Of a stretch of DNA of 64,000 bases, positions 24,536 through 36,247 are shown piece by piece. The notes under the pieces were generated by a model that was not told where the DNA came from, searched no databases, and saw only the letters and a list, made by a program, of their open reading frames with translations. Each line of letters starts with the position of its first letter. Position 1 is the stretch's first letter. Origin of the DNA: Malus domestica (taxonomy: Eukaryota; Streptophyta; Magnoliopsida; Rosales; Rosaceae); NCBI RefSeq assembly GCF_042453785.1, contig NC_091664.1, forward strand, positions 549,001 through 613,000, written 5' to 3'. The translations under genes and the position numbers were made by a program.

Positions 24536-26947
24536 CTAGTCCTCCTCCTCTGAAGTTGAACCCCTGATCATATCACTCTGAGACCTACCGCCATTTTCTG
24601 CATCTCCAACCTCATCATCACCCTGATGACTCTGCTCATCAGCACTAGCATCATCGCCCGACTCATCTGCACTGCTCGAATAAACTGCAAGGTCGAAGGT
24701 TTCACCTTTTCGATGATGCTCATCTATTTCTTCACGGTATTTTCGAAGAACACTTCCATCATCATAACGATCAAGGACAGCCATCCACTTTCTTTTTTCA
24801 AAGTGCACTTCCCGGGCACAGCGAGGTCTAAGGACATGGAGAAAGGCCTGGGAACCCAAGAACTCATTCACAGCAGCTTCCTTCTCAGCCGGGATACCAC
24901 TCTTCAGCTCAGAAACCTCAACCAAGGCACTATCCAACTCCCCTTTAACCTTGAAAACCTCGAGCATAGTTGTCTCCAACTGTTTCTTAGTCGCTTCCAA
25001 CTGTACCTTGAGTCTCAAGTTCTCACCATTCCGCCTCTTCAAACTCTCAAAATGTTGATCCTTGACTTGGATGGCCTTAGCTAAAGCTTTGCTCGTCTTC
25101 CTGGCATCATTCACAAGCTGCTTATTCTCTTTCAATTTCACCTTGCACCGTTCAGCCTCTCGCAGTCTGTCGTGATACTCAGCCATGACCTGCATGACAA
25201 GACGATCATCACTACTAAAATAATGCTAATAAAGAGGAGAAAACAAGGGAATGACAAAGTAACACTCACATATGAAGATAGCTTCAACATCCGGTCGCAA
25301 TCCGATTCATCTTTAGCTAAGGGTTCTCCGAGCTCATCGAAAGTGAATCGACGCCCTGCCAGGCAATTGTTGATATACCCAAAGTCCTTTGGCCGCATGG
25401 CAACCTTCAAATCCTTCCAATGGACACTGCCAACCTCTTCCTTATCTTTACCCTTGCTGCTAGAACTAGGATCACCTTCCTGCTCAATGTGTTCCCTAAC
25501 TGGAGGAAAGATGGGATTAATAGTAGGAAGAGGAGGCAGCAATCGCCTATCTTCCCCGGCAACTATGGCAGCAGCACATCCGATGGCCTCAGCTTCAGCT
25601 TTCTTCGAGGCAGCAACCTTGAGGACTTCTTCTCGAGACTTAGTTTTAATAATTGGTCTCACTCGGTCCTTGCGCGCTTCCTTGTGAAACAGGATGTCTT
25701 CTGAAGGAACTAACATGGGCACTCTCCTTTTCTTGGTGCTAGTCTCCACTTTCTTGCCCACCTTCTCCACTGAACAAGGAAAATCAAAGTAAGGAATACC
25801 ACATTATATATCTATAAAAAAAAAAAGGGGAAGAACAAGGATCAAGTGAGGATACAACTTACTCGCTCGTCTCTAGCACTCGGAAACTAAGGGCTGGAAA
25901 CCGTACTTTCGAAACAAGGGACGTAGCTTACCCAAGTATCTATCTTCTTTAGGCACCCTCAGCACTTTCTCTACATCAGCTAGCTCCTATCCAGAGAGTT
26001 TGATGGTGCCTCGTGTCACTGCATGAAGAAAAATCTTAGAAGTAAGAGAAAATCACAACAATAGCAAATAATGAGAAAATGGATACATTACAACCTACAG
26101 TCTGGAAGTGAGTAGGAACACGTCGCTCAGGCGTGACACCCTTAGCATGCTCCCAATCATTATAAATAAAGCACCAACGTTTCTTCCATGTGCAGTACGA
26201 CTTTCTCTTATTAAAGACAACACGCTCTCTCTCGCTCCGATATGCACATTCAGCATAACCAGTACATGCTTTCACCGGGCGCATCTTATAACAGTAGCGC
26301 CACTGATGGAAGGAAGGCTCACCTAATCCACACTCCATCCAAATAATATAAAACCCAATCAAGGTATCCCAGAAACCAGGGTTGAGTTGCCCAGGTGCAT
26401 AACCAATACAAGCCAGCATTCGTTGCAACCACGGATGCAAAGGTAAATTTACCCCCAAGGTCACTAATGTCTGGGTATAGAACATAACATGACCCTTGGG
26501 CGGCTCCGAAGGCAATTCTTCACAACGCACCAAATGTATTCCTACACTACGGGGGATACTACATGATTGCCTTAGGGCCTCAAGCTGTTTTTCGCTATCT
26601 AACAAGTTATTTTCTAAATGGTCCGCTGTGAACTCAGAGCGAAATATGGGTATGGCATCACAAACAACCCCCTCACCCACTCGTATGGAGGAAGAACCAA
26701 TCTCAGCTAAGGTTTGACAATTGTGAGGATCAGAACGACATATGGGTATGGCGTCACAAACAACCCCCACACCCACTAACATGGAGGAATAACCAATATT
26801 GGCTAAGGTTTGACAATTGTGAGGATCATCCAACGTTTCTTTTGTACAAGACTCTAACAAAGGCCATGAAGACCCCGACATTGCAGGCTCAAACCTAGAG
26901 CCCGAGCTAGGGGAGCCCTCATCACTAAGACTTCCAGACTCCGACAT
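24536..26947 (-). pseudogene. Intron-containing antisense gene in the retroelement (PF04195-like plus coiled coil)
   Basis: Four minus-strand exons join in consistent phase: 26,947-26,095, 26,018-25,863, 25,769-25,270 and 25,189-24,536, all with GT...AG introns; 721 codons in total. Exon 1 has an acidic N-terminus, a 32-residue tandem duplication, then a block (LHPWLQRMLACIGYAPGQLN ... WDTLIGF) resembling the plant 'putative gypsy type transposon' domain PF04195. Exon 3 is basic. Exon 4 is a long Glu/Lys coiled coil with an acidic tail. Exon 2 has two in-frame stops (TAG at 25,989-25,987 and 25,875-25,873), so this copy is broken. An acceptor (ttgttgtag) directly before the ATG and a TATA box at 27,238-27,247 imply a spliced 5' leader. 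Extra ORFs, some antisense, are known in Tat elements; their function is unknown. Confidence 0.7.
26640..26832 (-). repeat. 96-bp tandem duplication in the antisense gene
   Basis: Two adjacent 96-bp copies both include 'tatgggtatggc' and 'gctaaggtttgacaattgtg', starting about 26,645 and 26,741. Each encodes a 32-residue unit in frame, so the duplication keeps the reading frame. Confidence 0.85.
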
Positions 26948-27119
26948 CTACAACAAACAGAAACAAACTCTATTACTACATGAAGGATCAAAACATAAGG
27001 AAGCTCACAGGGCATGAAGAACAGCTCAACCAGTTCATTATGTTCGTCACAAAATACATGAACATTCCAACAATTCAACAAAAAGGAAAACATCCAATGT
27101 AGTGGAGAAGACTACCAAC

Positions 27120-27247
27120 CTGAAGATGGTGCAGCAAAGCAATGCTAGAATCCCTCTCAAGTAAAAAGCACTTTGTCTTCAACAATCACTACAAGATGAG
27201 CAAATGAAGGTAAGGTAAAGAATGGAAACTTATCCTTCTTATATATA
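27120..27247 (-). promoter_or_regulatory. Putative promoter and leader exon of the antisense gene
   Basis: On the minus strand a TATA box (TATATATAAG, 27,247-27,238) lies about 120 bp before a donor site (CAG|GTTGGT at 27,120/27,119). The proposed leader intron is 27,119-26,948 and ends in a pyrimidine-rich tract and TAG directly before the ATG. This gives a complete plant-type promoter, non-coding exon and intron. Transcription is inferred. Confidence 0.5.
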
Positions 27248-27259
27248 GTTCAACATGGC

Positions 27260-27426
27260 TATTAACATTCAAAATTCAAATTCAAACCATGAGAAAACCC
27301 CACATGGAGAATCTTCAAACTTCTAACATTAAGGAGTTTCAAATTTCAAATGTTTCAGTTCCCCCCTCAAAAAAAAAAAAAAAAAAAAAATCCGAAAAAA
27401 AAAAAAGGGAAGGGGGAACACAGCAG
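27260..27426. other. A-rich spacer in the retroelement
   Basis: Contains a run of about 22 A near 27,369-27,390 followed by another A-rich tract. The open frames across it are low-complexity artefacts. Confidence 0.5.
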
Positions 27427-27711
27427 CTTCATCAATGGGATTCAACTCCCAATCTCAAAAGCTTCACACTATGTTCATCAAGATAGTGCGAAGCACAATC
27501 AATTTATGGTGCCAACAAAAGCTTCATCAATGGAGGACAAATATCAATCTCAAAAGCTTCGCACTATGTTCATCAAGATAGTGCAAAGCATAATCAATTT
27601 ATGGTGCCAACAAAAGCTTCATCAATGGAGGATAAATATCAATCTCAAAAGCTTCGCACTATGTTCATCAAGATAATGCGAAGCACAATCAATTTATGGT
27701 GTCAACACCAA
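27427..27711 (+). repeat. 95-bp tandem repeat, three copies
   Basis: Units start with 'cttcatcaatgg' at 27,427, 27,522 and 27,617 and include 'actatgttcatcaagata' and 'caatcaatttatggtg'. Copies 2 and 3 are nearly identical, copy 1 diverges in its first third. Confidence 0.85.
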
Positions 27712-27950
27712 AGCTTCACCTATAAAGCTTCACCACCAAAGCTTCACCTATAAAGCATCACCACCAAAGCTTCACTTATAAAGCTTCAACCCCAAAGCTT
27801 CACTTATAAAGCTTCAACACCAAAGCTTCACCTATAAAGCTTCACCACCAAAGCTTCACCTATAAAGCTTCGCCAACCAAAGCTTCACCTATAAAGCTTC
27901 AACACAAAAGCTTCACCTATAAAGCTTCAACACCAAAGCTTCACTAGTCA
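27705..27950 (+). repeat. 28-bp minisatellite built on AAGCTT
   Basis: About nine imperfect units of 'ccaaagcttcacctataaag' plus 'cttcacca'. Each unit has two 'aagcttca'-like boxes, one before and one after 'tataa'. The same 'aagcttca' core also appears in the preceding 95-bp repeats, so the two arrays may share an origin. Confidence 0.9.
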
Positions 27951-28429
27951 AGCTATCTACCCAAGCACAAATCTATAGTCAATAAACCTTACCTATTAAA
28001 CTATTTTCCAAACACAAAACCTTGTGGCAAATAAACAAATTTTGTTCACACAACCAAGATTCTCTTGAACTTGTACAACAACACATGAGTGCACACAAAC
28101 TTTTTTGTTTTACATCCACAATATCCCTATCATAAACAGACATACAATTATATACAATCTAACCCAAGCAACCTTTTTTTCTCCCTCTCCCTCTTCCGCC
28201 TCTTTCCATCTATCAAATTTCTGCAACTCCTGCTCTTCTTCAGTAGAGCTGAATTTTGGACATCTTATAGTTCTTGAGCAGATGAACAACTTTCACGAAG
28301 GAAATGTTTCCATTTGAGCGACGGAAGTTAGAGTGATGAAGCTCCAACAAAACGACGGTCAGATTTCTGCAAGCTTCAACGCTGCTGCGGTGTTTCGAAG
28401 ATCTGGACATATCCAACCGTTAGTGTGTT

Positions 28430-28850
28430 CTGAATTTTTGATATGTTATGGAAGAGATGATGAGGAACAACTTTGTTGAAGAAAGTATGTTGATCGGAAC
28501 ACGAAAAAATGAAGTTTCGAAGCTCACAATAAGTCTGACGGATTAACAGAAAAATGATGCACAGTTACTCATCATACCTGAATATCTGGAGTTGTATTAC
28601 TCCGATGAATCTCAACATTGGATATGTTGTAGTTCACCAGCTAAGGAACAATTTTGATGAAGAAAGTATGTTGATCTGAACAAGAAAAAATGAAGTTTCG
28701 AAGCTCACAATAAGTCTGTGGGTTAACAGCAAAATGATGAACACTTACTCAACATACCTGAATATCTGGAGTTGTACTACTCCGATGGCTCTCAAATTTG
28801 GATATGTTGTAGTTCACAAGCTAAGGAACAATTTTCATGAAGACAACCTT
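28430..28850 (+). repeat. About 179-bp tandem repeat, 2.3 copies
   Basis: Segments with 'gaagaaagtatgttgatc', 'aaaaaatgaagtttcgaagc' and 'catacctgaatatctggag' recur with a period of about 179 bp, starting near 28,436, 28,617 and 28,796. Divergence is modest. No coding potential is seen. Confidence 0.8.
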
Positions 28851-29817
28851 GCGAGTTAAGCTACAGAACATAGTGTTATATTGCAGAGCTACCGCACCCT
28901 CTACGTTAACTCCTTCCTTCCCTTCCTTGGCTCCAACACCCACTTTCCTTCATCATGCCTTTGGACTCATTCAGATTTTTACGAGGACATGAAGACCTTT
29001 CCAGCAAAGAAAGGAAAAGGAAAGTCAAAAGAATAGCTAAAAGCCACCAAAAGTGACGGACAAAAGGAATAAGTGCACAATGCCATATTGAACAAAGTCC
29101 GGGGAAATGGGGAAGAAGACACAGGCAAAGGGATGAGACTTTGAGTCTCATTGTTATTATTTATCTACCTCCCAATATGCAGCAAGAATACATTGGGCTT
29201 CACAAAAACTAAATAAAGGGGAGTGGGCACAAACCTGTTCTCCTCTTTGGGCTTGCCACACAAATAACAAATGAACAAAGGCACTGGATCCCTTCTTTTT
29301 GTGGGCTTGCAAACAAATGAGCAGTTTTGGGCTACACAAAAATTTTGGGCCCTCCCAAAGCTAAACCTAGCTTGAAATATTTTTGGATAAGGCATATATG
29401 AAGGTGTGACATCAAAACAAGGCTTCGTTACTTTGACATATTAGTAGCAAGCAAGACACCTCATTCGGCAACTCTCATCGCCTGAAGACTTGGGGGACTC
29501 CCACCATATGCTACTGCACCTTGATACTCGGAAGTCTCATAACCACTCAGTGACTTGGATTTTTCAAGTCTCCAACCGAGAAGTTTTCCTCACTCAGGAA
29601 ATTAAGGGAATACTACCTCAAACTACATGCTTCACTCACAAAGCTTCAACAATACAAGTTTCGACAAAAGAAAAAATTCAGAGAACTTTCTGAAGAAGGC
29701 TTTGGTGTATTTAACACAATATGTTGAAATGGAGCAAAGCTTATTTATTAATATTTTCGATAAAGCCACAAATATGTACATATACATGAGTCAAAATAAA
29801 CAAACAAAAGGGAGCCT
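28851..29817. other. Non-coding interior of the retroelement
   Basis: No domain is recognised on either strand. A 'cttgggggactcc' motif at about 29,489 recurs at 32,339, and sequence like 'ccaaccgag(a/g)agctt' with 'cactcgggaa' near 29,573 recurs at 32,592, so part of this area is a diverged copy of the region just before the 3' LTR. Confidence 0.5.
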
Positions 29818-30498
29818 TCACAAAGGTTGCTTAAGGGAAGTCTCAGCAGTCGGTAGAGCCCCAGAAAGAGAAAGCACCGGAGGGTGGTTATCCGGAGCCT
29901 CAGTACTTGACAAAACCCCAGAAGGAGGAGGCATTGGAGGTTCATCATTTGAAGCTTCATTACCAGGTACAGCCCCAGAAGACGAAGGCAATAAATGCCT
30001 TTGGAACAAACCCACAAACCGCTGTTGATCAAGTAAAACCTTACCATCAGATTCCTTCATCTGGTCAAGCTTCCTCTTCATGTTTGTAGCATAGTCATGG
30101 GCGAGCCGGTGCAACTGTTTATTCTCATGCTTGAGCCCTCTAATCTCCTGTTTGAGACTCATCACTTCAGCAGCCAATGATTCAACTTGGCGGGTTCTAG
30201 CAAATAGGCGTTGGGCCATATTAGACACAGAACCTGCACACTGAACACTAAGAGCCAGAGAGTCCTTAACAGCCAACTCATCAGACCGTTTGGAAAGTAG
30301 TCTGTTATCTTGGGGAGTGAGAAGGTTCCTGGCCACCACTGCAGCGGTCATATCATTCTTCATCACAGAATCCCAAACGGTAAGAGGACCAGTAGGGGAT
30401 ATGAAGGATGGGCGCCATATGTTGTCTGGAGAAGGCGTGGCTGTCTCTTCTCCAAGGTTCAAGTCAAAACGACGGTCGGAGGGTCCAGACATTTTCAA
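29818..30498 (-). CDS. Second antisense ORF of the retroelement, coiled-coil protein
   Basis: An uninterrupted 226-residue minus-strand frame. It starts MKMSGPSDRRFDLNLGEETA, with a second ATG two codons later. The middle (about residues 95-150) is heptad-like (SLAAEVMSLKQEIRGLKHEN), and the C-terminus is Pro/Ser-rich with three imperfect repeats around 'LPSSSGAVPGNEA'. I recall similar uncharacterised proteins annotated repeatedly in Malus and Pyrus genomes, which would fit spread by this element family. Function is unknown. The intact frame contrasts with the broken gag-pol and first antisense gene. Confidence 0.6.
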   Translation of the reverse strand: MKMSGPSDRRFDLNLGEETATPSPDNIWRPSFISPTGPLTVWDSVMKNDMTAAVVARNLLTPQDNRLLSKRSDELAVKDSLALSVQCAGSVSNMAQRLFARTRQVESLAAEVMSLKQEIRGLKHENKQLHRLAHDYATNMKRKLDQMKESDGKVLLDQQRFVGLFQRHLLPSSSGAVPGNEASNDEPPMPPPSGVLSSTEAPDNHPPVLSLSGALPTAETSLKQPL

Positions 30499-32331
30499 AT
30501 GTGTTGAAGAGGGAAGAGGTCAGACAAATCAAGATCTTAGAAGTGTAAGAATGGAGCTTCTACTGGTAGAGATTCAAGTGTGCTGTGGAACTTAATGCCA
30601 GCCTCTATAAAAATCTGCACTCGACGGAGCTTCAGAAATCGAAGAGGCATTTGCTTTCTCAAAAGCTGGGCTGCTCAGAGACCACGAGGGCCGATCTCAG
30701 AAATCGAAGAAGCACCTGCTTTTTCAGCCTCGTCAGCACCTGTCACATGCACACTCAGCTTTGCGAAAATTACGGGCAATCTGTCGAAGATTTCTGGTGA
30801 AGTAGAAAGCACGTGAATCTTACTGTTCAATCACCGCTCTCCACATGCACCATCAACTCCTCGGGTACCACATATAACTTTGTCAAAGATCTCTGACAAA
30901 GTTTAGGCACGAGAATTTCGAAGTTCCAGTTACCCTACTATTACCCACAAGGGTAAAGGAACAGCACCACTGCTTGACAACTGGAAAGTCCATATGTGTG
31001 TCGACCTCCGTGTTTTGCAGCAAGACAGGTTGGCAAGAACGTCCAACCTTTACTCACATTCGAGAAAAGACTCCCAACATAATTACTTTCTCAAAAACTG
31101 AAGTAGCACCGCTTTCCGAATCTCGAAAGTCAGATCCTCGACGGGATTGCTTGTTCGAAAACCGAAGAGGCACAACTCTCAGAACTTCGAGAGCTAGATT
31201 TCCTTAGATAAAGCTTGTCTGTAATCTTCACACGTAACATCAGCTTTCCAGATACCACATACCACTTTTTCAAAGTGCTCTGACAAAGTTAAAACACGTG
31301 AAGCTGGCAGCTCCCACTACATTGCTATTACCCACAAGGGTAAAGGAATAGCACTACTACTTGTTATTGGGAAATCCCTATATACATCGACCTCCCTCCT
31401 CAACGGACAGGCAAACCTGCAAAAATGCTCAACCCTTTCTCACATTCGAGAAGGCACCCTCAACATAACCTCTCGAAATACTCAGCTTTATTTCCCCCCG
31501 ATAATACCTCAGCAAATAAGCCACACCAAGAACAAGAGTATCTCATATCATCAGGGTCGAAAGCAAGAGTATCCCATATCATGCTTTCTCCCTGTCTTTG
31601 TCTTTGTCCTTGTCCACACCTGCAGGACAAGGAGAAAGAGAGCAGTCAGTCGGAACCTGAAATCAAACCTCCAATCTGGAACTGACTGCCTGAGACCTTT
31701 GCCTGGTTGCTTACTCAACATTGCTCTCGAGTACTCATCCTCAACTGCTGTCAAGGTCACAAATTCCACCAACAAATACCTCATGACAGTTGATCAGATA
31801 TTGGCTCTTTACACTGAAGCTGCCAAGCGTGGATGAGTCATTAGGAAGGAATGTTCTGAAGGACCATTTAAATGCAAATGGTACACACCACTTCTGCCAT
31901 GCAAAAGATTGAAGCAGAAGGTTCAACGGTGAGCTGAAACAGATCACTACAACACGACACATTTCCATACCACATTCATTATTCCGTCAACAGCAAAAGT
32001 ATCCCATATCATCAAGGTCGAACGTACTCTAGATTTGATGGACTTGTTTTGACCCTCAAATTCTTGAGTCGGCCTTATACTCTGAAGGGAACCAGAAAAC
32101 CCTCCAGTACAGTTCAAGAATAAGCATGTGGAAAGTTACTTCTTCAAAAGCAAAAGTATCTCATATCATCTCTTCTCCATTTGCTTCTCCTTATCCTGGC
32201 AGCTGAATGAGAGACAAAGAGAAGGAGAACAATCAACCGGAAGCCGAAGTCGAACCTCCGATCCTGGGTTGCTTGCTTGGAAGTTTGACTGCTTACCTTG
32301 TCTGTCACCTCTTTCGGCAGATCTCCTAGCT
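30499..32331. repeat. Diverged internal duplications before the 3' LTR
   Basis: Several long, diverged duplications. 'acccacaagggtaaaggaa' occurs near 30,944 and 31,330 within longer similar blocks about 385 bp apart. 'agtatc(c/t)catatcat' followed by a pyrimidine block and a 'gagaaagagagcagtc'-like block occurs near 31,568 and 32,155. 'cagaaatcgaagaggc(a)' segments repeat near 30,633 and 30,692. No coding region is recognised. Confidence 0.6.
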
Positions 32332-32631
32332 CGGCGACTTGGGGGACTCCTACTATAGGGTTTGTATTGCACTTGACCAAGCCCGAAACTACAAGTAAGC
32401 TTCAAGTGAAATTGATACATTACCTTGTGCATTTTCATCGGTTAAAGATACCACCCATGGATGGAGGAAAAGTACTTCCAGAGAAGATGCCACATCTACA
32501 TATGAGACAGATAAGGCACGTGAAAATGATACCACACTTCAGTACTTAGAAGTTTCGTGATTACTCAATGGCTTGGATCTTGCAAGTCCCCAACCGAGGA
32601 GCTTCCCTCACTCGGGAACTTAGGGGAGCAC
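32332..32631 (+). other. Polypurine tract region with a degenerate second LTR start
   Basis: The true polypurine tract is the purine-rich 'aggggagca' directly before the 3' LTR at 32,632. About 270 bp upstream, a G-rich 'cttgggggactcc' is followed by 'tttgtattgcacttgaccaa' and 'gcccgaaactac'. That closely resembles the first 35 bp of the LTR (TGTTTGTACCATACTTGACC...), so it looks like a diverged tract plus LTR start. Confidence 0.5.
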
Positions 32632-33114
32632 TGTTTGTACCATACTTGACCAATCCCGAAACTACTGAGCACCGGTCAACGTTATACCGTCAAGGACCTA
32701 GAAGAGCTTCCCTTCAACCAGGAGGCCAATCACAAAGCGACACGTGTTGTCATCAGAAGCCAATCACAACACGACACGTGTCGATGTTAGAACAAAACTA
32801 GAAACTCTCCTCTATAAATAGGGATCATTCTCCCACAATAATCTCGAATGTCATTTTTGTACTAAACTATTCACTAGAACTCACTAAACCAGAGCTTGAA
32901 CCTATGTATTTGTGTAAACCCTTCACAATTAATGAGAACTCCTCTACTCCGTGGACGTAGCCAATCTGGGTGAACCACGTACATCCTGTGTTTGCTTCCC
33001 TGTCCTTATTCATTTATGTACTTATCTTCACTAGTGACCGAAGCAACCAAGCGAAGGTCACAAACCTGACACTTTCTGTTGTACCAAAGTCCTCGCTGAT
33101 TTTGTGCATCAACA
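32632..33114 (+). repeat. 3' LTR (483 bp)
   Basis: Identical to the 5' LTR by eye except two substitutions and the loss of one of the three 34-bp G-box units. TATA box TATAAATA at 32,813-32,820. It is followed by CACTC, the target duplication. Its promoter points right, toward the 3' end of the minus-strand chalcone synthase gene 1.4 kb away. Confidence 0.95.
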
Positions 33115-33171
33115 CACTCCTTTTTGAAAACTCACGGCAACCTCTACCCGTTTCTTTCTCCCACGTTGGTT

Positions 33172-33830
33172 TCATATATATCTATATATAAATATAAAAT
33201 TTTGTGAGATATTAAATTCTTTTTATCTCATTTTTAAATTTCTTAGATATTTTTTAGATATAATTTTGGTAGATTAATATTTTCTCAGAAAATCGAAGAG
33301 GAGTGGAGTTGGTCACGTCTTTTTTTTTTTTCATTTTTCAATAAAACGAATTATAAATTTTTGTTTTTTTAACAATATTTCTATGAGATATTAGTCCCTC
33401 TCTCTCTCTCCGAAATTGGAGGAGGAGGGGAGTTGGTCACGTCTTTTCTTTTTTCTTTTTTTCATTTTTTCAATAAAAAACAATTTTAAGTTTCTGTTTT
33501 TTCTTACAATACTATGATTGCGTTTTATTTTGTATTTTCTTATTTTTATTTCTGTGAGATATTAAACACTCTCGCTCTCCTAAAATGGAGGAGGAGTGGT
33601 GTTGGTTGGTTGGGTTAAATTCTTTTTATCTCATTTTTTTTATAAGAAAATAAATCAGGGATTTCAGCACATCCCCTTTTTATCTCTTTTTTTTCCTAAT
33701 AAAACGAATTATAATTTTTTTCTTTCTAACAAAATTACCCTTCGGTTTTTATATTTATTTTTTCTGTCTGTTTTTAAAAAAAAAATTTGTTTGAGGGGCT
33801 TTATAGTCTAATTATTTTTGGTGAAGCCTC
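33172..33830. repeat. Repeat family X copy 3
   Basis: Matches 17,040-17,488 through most of its length and also contains an additional partial internal copy (blocks around 'ggaggaggggagttggtcac' at 33,419 and 'gaggagtggagttggtcac' at 33,297). Together with copy 2 it forms a direct duplication between which, in effect, the 15.6-kb retroelement now lies. Confidence 0.7.
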
Positions 33831-34559
33831 AAGACACTAAACTTTCCTTCTGACTCTCTAATATTAAAGATTAAAGATATTGTTTCTACATAATAAATGT
33901 TGTCTCTCTTTTCTAGTCACTTATTGAAATTAATTAAAAACGGAATCATTTATGCCTGGTTTGATAATTATTTTGGATTTAGTTTTCAGATTTTATTTTT
34001 TGTACTTGAGATATGAGAAATGAAAGGTAAAGTGACAGAGAAAAGAAGAAATAAGAAATACTTCGTCCCTTGTATTTTTTCTTTATCATTAAACAACATA
34101 AGTAAAACTAAAATAACAAAACGAATTGTAGATATGAATTGAAGTCTTAGTTTTGCAAAACTAACTGTATGTTCAAACATGGAAGAGAAGAGTAGCTAAG
34201 CGATTATAAATTTATAATACTTGATCAGGTGAAGCATGGAAGAGTAGCTCCAATATATTTATTAATTTATCCTTACATGCATGGTTCCCTTCGCTGTGTC
34301 TTCAATTCATAAATATCATCTATTTGTACTATCTCTTTAATAAAAATAGGATCCACCAATATATATGGATTCCATCTCTATTAATAAAACGATACAAATA
34401 AATGATGAAAATAACATTTTTGCAGCAAATATTACTCCAAAGTTTCCCCAAGTCAAAGTAAAAAATCCAAAAACCCAAAGAAATAACCACAAGATATACC
34501 GGTGGAAAATTTAGTACAAATACAAAGCAGATAGATAAATAGTTATTGAAACTTCAACT
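33831..34559. other. 3' flank of the minus-strand CHS gene
   Basis: AT-rich spacer between repeat X and the CHS stop codon. It should include the 3' untranslated region and polyadenylation signals of CHS, but no single site stands out. No other gene is seen. Confidence 0.4.
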
Positions 34560-35905
<1,346 letters not shown>

Positions 35906-36010
35906 TTTTTCTGTATATCCGATCGTCGAGAAAGATCAAAGAGGCTAGTTACAGTTGCAATGGTAAGGTAGAAGTTGAGGGTGTGACACAATGTTAAGAG
36001 AAGCGGTTGT

Positions 36011-36053
36011 ATTTATATGAAAATGGTGAAAGCGGGTAGCTGGGCATCACGTG
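36011..36053 (-). promoter_or_regulatory. CHS promoter: G-box and TATA box
   Basis: On the minus strand a G-box CACGTG (36,048-36,053) lies about 30 bp upstream of TATAAAT (36,017-36,011), which is about 105 bp upstream of the ATG. G-boxes are known sites for light- and MYB/bHLH-linked control of CHS. The leader contains 'tttgatctttctcgacgatc', which is shared with the second CHS gene. Confidence 0.7.
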
Positions 36054-36247
36054 CCTGACGAATTGTGTTGTTAGAATAGAAAGCCTCACCCTCAACCCAC
36101 CTACGAGATACAACTGCGAGCGACCAGTGAGGCTCGGCTGCTTCGAGTACTATATTTGTATTAGTATAACGGCGCAGGTGGTAGGTACAGGATCGCAGTT
36201 CCTGTGTTCAACTACCAGGGCTGCAGAGATATTTTGGTCAATAAATG

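Larger units (their letters stand above)
17489..33114 (+). mobile_element. Full-length Tat-type Ty3/gypsy LTR retrotransposon, 15.6 kb
   Basis: The ends are direct LTRs beginning TGTTTGTACC and ending GCATCAACA. The same 5 bp, CACTC, flanks both sides (17,484-17,488 and 33,115-33,119). Order inside: primer-binding site, gag, protease, reverse transcriptase, RNase H, a second RNase H, integrase, then about 8.5 kb with minus-strand genes and tandem repeats, then a short polypurine tract. A second, archaeal-like RNase H before integrase and extra ORFs downstream of pol are known features of the Tat lineage. The LTRs differ by about two substitutions plus one 34-bp repeat unit (by eye), so insertion was recent. 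Two stop codons in gag-pol mean this copy is probably not autonomous. Confidence 0.95.

Noticed and set aside
24626..25704. Plus-strand open frames of 94-171 codons within the retroelement
   Set aside because: Shadows of the minus-strand exons, which have splice borders, consistent phase and recognisable domain structure.
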